Below, in pieces: positions 41,069-41,580 of a stretch of 41,580 bases of DNA; within the stretch, counting starts at the first letter, position 1; each line of letters opens with the position of its first letter. This DNA comes from Fibrobacterota bacterium (lineage in GTDB: Bacteria; Fibrobacterota; Fibrobacteria; UBA11236): assembly GCA_028287505.1 (NCBI GenBank), contig JAQBPN010000017.1, positions 1 to 41,580 of the forward strand, read 5' to 3'. The notes beneath the pieces were generated by a model. The model saw only the letters and a program-made list of their open reading frames with translations, ran no database searches and had not been told where the DNA came from. The position numbers and the translations under genes were made by a program.

Positions 41069-41580
41069 ATGGAATCCAATACGATGAAATCCGCTGCACC
41101 CTCCCGGCCGCGCGCCGTTCCCCTGCTCATCCTCGCGGCCTCGATCTCCGCGGCTTTGAGCGTAGCCTCCGCGCAGGCCGCGCCCGTCAACCTGGCCCGC
41201 AACAAAATCTGCAAGGCCTCCAGCGTGGAAGGCATGCTGACGCCGGACAAGGCCGTGGACGGCCCAAAATCCCAGGGTTCCCGCTGGGGCAGCAATTACG
41301 GCACGGACAAGAATAAGGATTCCGCCTGGATCTTCGTCGACCTGGGGCAGAAACAGATCGTGGATTCCGTGGCCATCTATTGGGAACATTCCGGCGCCAA
41401 GCGCTACACCATCCAGGTCTGGAAGTCCGCCGTGGACACCCCGTCCTACGACGACTCCGGCTGGATCACGGTCCTGACCGATACCACCCTGCAATACCAG
41501 CCCAGGCCCGTGGACATGTGCCTGAGCTTCCTGAAGCTGGATCCCGTGGAAACCCGCTATCTCCGCGTCCGTTGCTACAA
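41069..41580 (+). CDS. Exported F5/8-type-C (discoidin, CBM32-like) domain protein; 3' end outside window
   Basis: An open frame running off the window, about 170 codons seen. In-frame ATG codons at 41048, 41069 and 41084 precede a signal peptide (VPLLILAASISAALSVASAQ). The mature part opens with NLARNKICKASSVEG and continues PDKAVDG, GSRWGSNYG, WIFVDLGQKQIVDSVAIYWE, RYTIQVWKS and RYLRVRCY, the F5/8-type-C/discoidin fold that binds sugars in CBM32 proteins. Downstream domains are unseen; in carbohydrate-active proteins this module is often fused to an enzyme. It follows the ThuA gene by 43 bases and is likely co-transcribed. Confidence 0.85.
   Translation, partial: MESNTMKSAAPSRPRAVPLLILAASISAALSVASAQAAPVNLARNKICKASSVEGMLTPDKAVDGPKSQGSRWGSNYGTDKNKDSAWIFVDLGQKQIVDSVAIYWEHSGAKRYTIQVWKSAVDTPSYDDSGWITVLTDTTLQYQPRPVDMCLSFLKLDPVETRYLRVRCY

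Overview
The window looks like a piece of chromosome from an uncultured, GC-rich relative of Fibrobacterota. The main reason is three paralogues of the TIGR02147-type regulator family (described mainly from Fibrobacter succinogenes and some predatory bacteria). They sit among exported polysaccharide-active proteins with beta-sandwich modules and short C-terminal tails resembling type IX secretion sorting tails. No rRNA, tRNA, CRISPR array, transposase or integrase was found. The phylum assignment is inference from gene content.

Layout. (1) 1-10078, minus: one giant surface protein, open to the window edge, with a signal peptide, two lectin-like domains around a PA14 domain, autotransporter-like strand repeats, five DUF2341+LamG modules, a fibronectin-type module and a right-handed beta-helix. 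(2) 10321-13578: a lipoprotein, a full TIGR02147 regulator, a 98-residue helical protein and a half-length TIGR02147 paralogue. (3) 13575-16755, minus: a glucose/sorbosone-dehydrogenase-like propeller and a pectate-lyase-superfamily beta-helix protein. (4) 17053-18422, plus: two translationally coupled pseudopilins. (5) 18455-22970, minus: an HxlR-regulator remnant, an alpha/beta hydrolase, and a GTGA-coupled TIGR02147 regulator/lipoprotein pair. (6) about 23195-33700, minus: a visibly AT-richer island with three genes. (7) 33816-41580: a second dehydrogenase-like propeller on the minus strand, then on the plus strand an esterase, a tandem SGNH hydrolase coupled to a DUF2341+LamG protein, a ThuA-domain protein and the start of a discoidin-domain protein.

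Most of the GC-rich part reads as an exported carbohydrate-processing neighbourhood: esterases, SGNH hydrolases, a beta-helix lyase-like protein, sugar-dehydrogenase-like propellers, ThuA and many carbohydrate-binding-type modules. Seven of the exported enzymes share a D-x-x-G-R/K tail motif (one has T in place of D). A palindrome, GTTTAC-N4-GTAAAC, lies upstream of the regulator/lipoprotein pair and of the hydrolase, with a degenerate copy upstream of the esterase, suggesting a shared operator.

The most unusual part is the AT-rich island. Its first gene encodes three seven-bladed RCC1 propellers, each preceded by a chitobiase-type beta-sandwich and followed by calcium-binding-type repeats. 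The second encodes a Sec-exported RHS protein with an N-terminal C39-like peptidase domain and a variable C-terminal tip that looks like a polymorphic-toxin domain. The third encodes a small lipoprotein whose start overlaps the RHS stop codon, which is where an immunity protein would be expected. I infer an exported contact-dependent or adhesion-linked toxin system; none of this has been tested.
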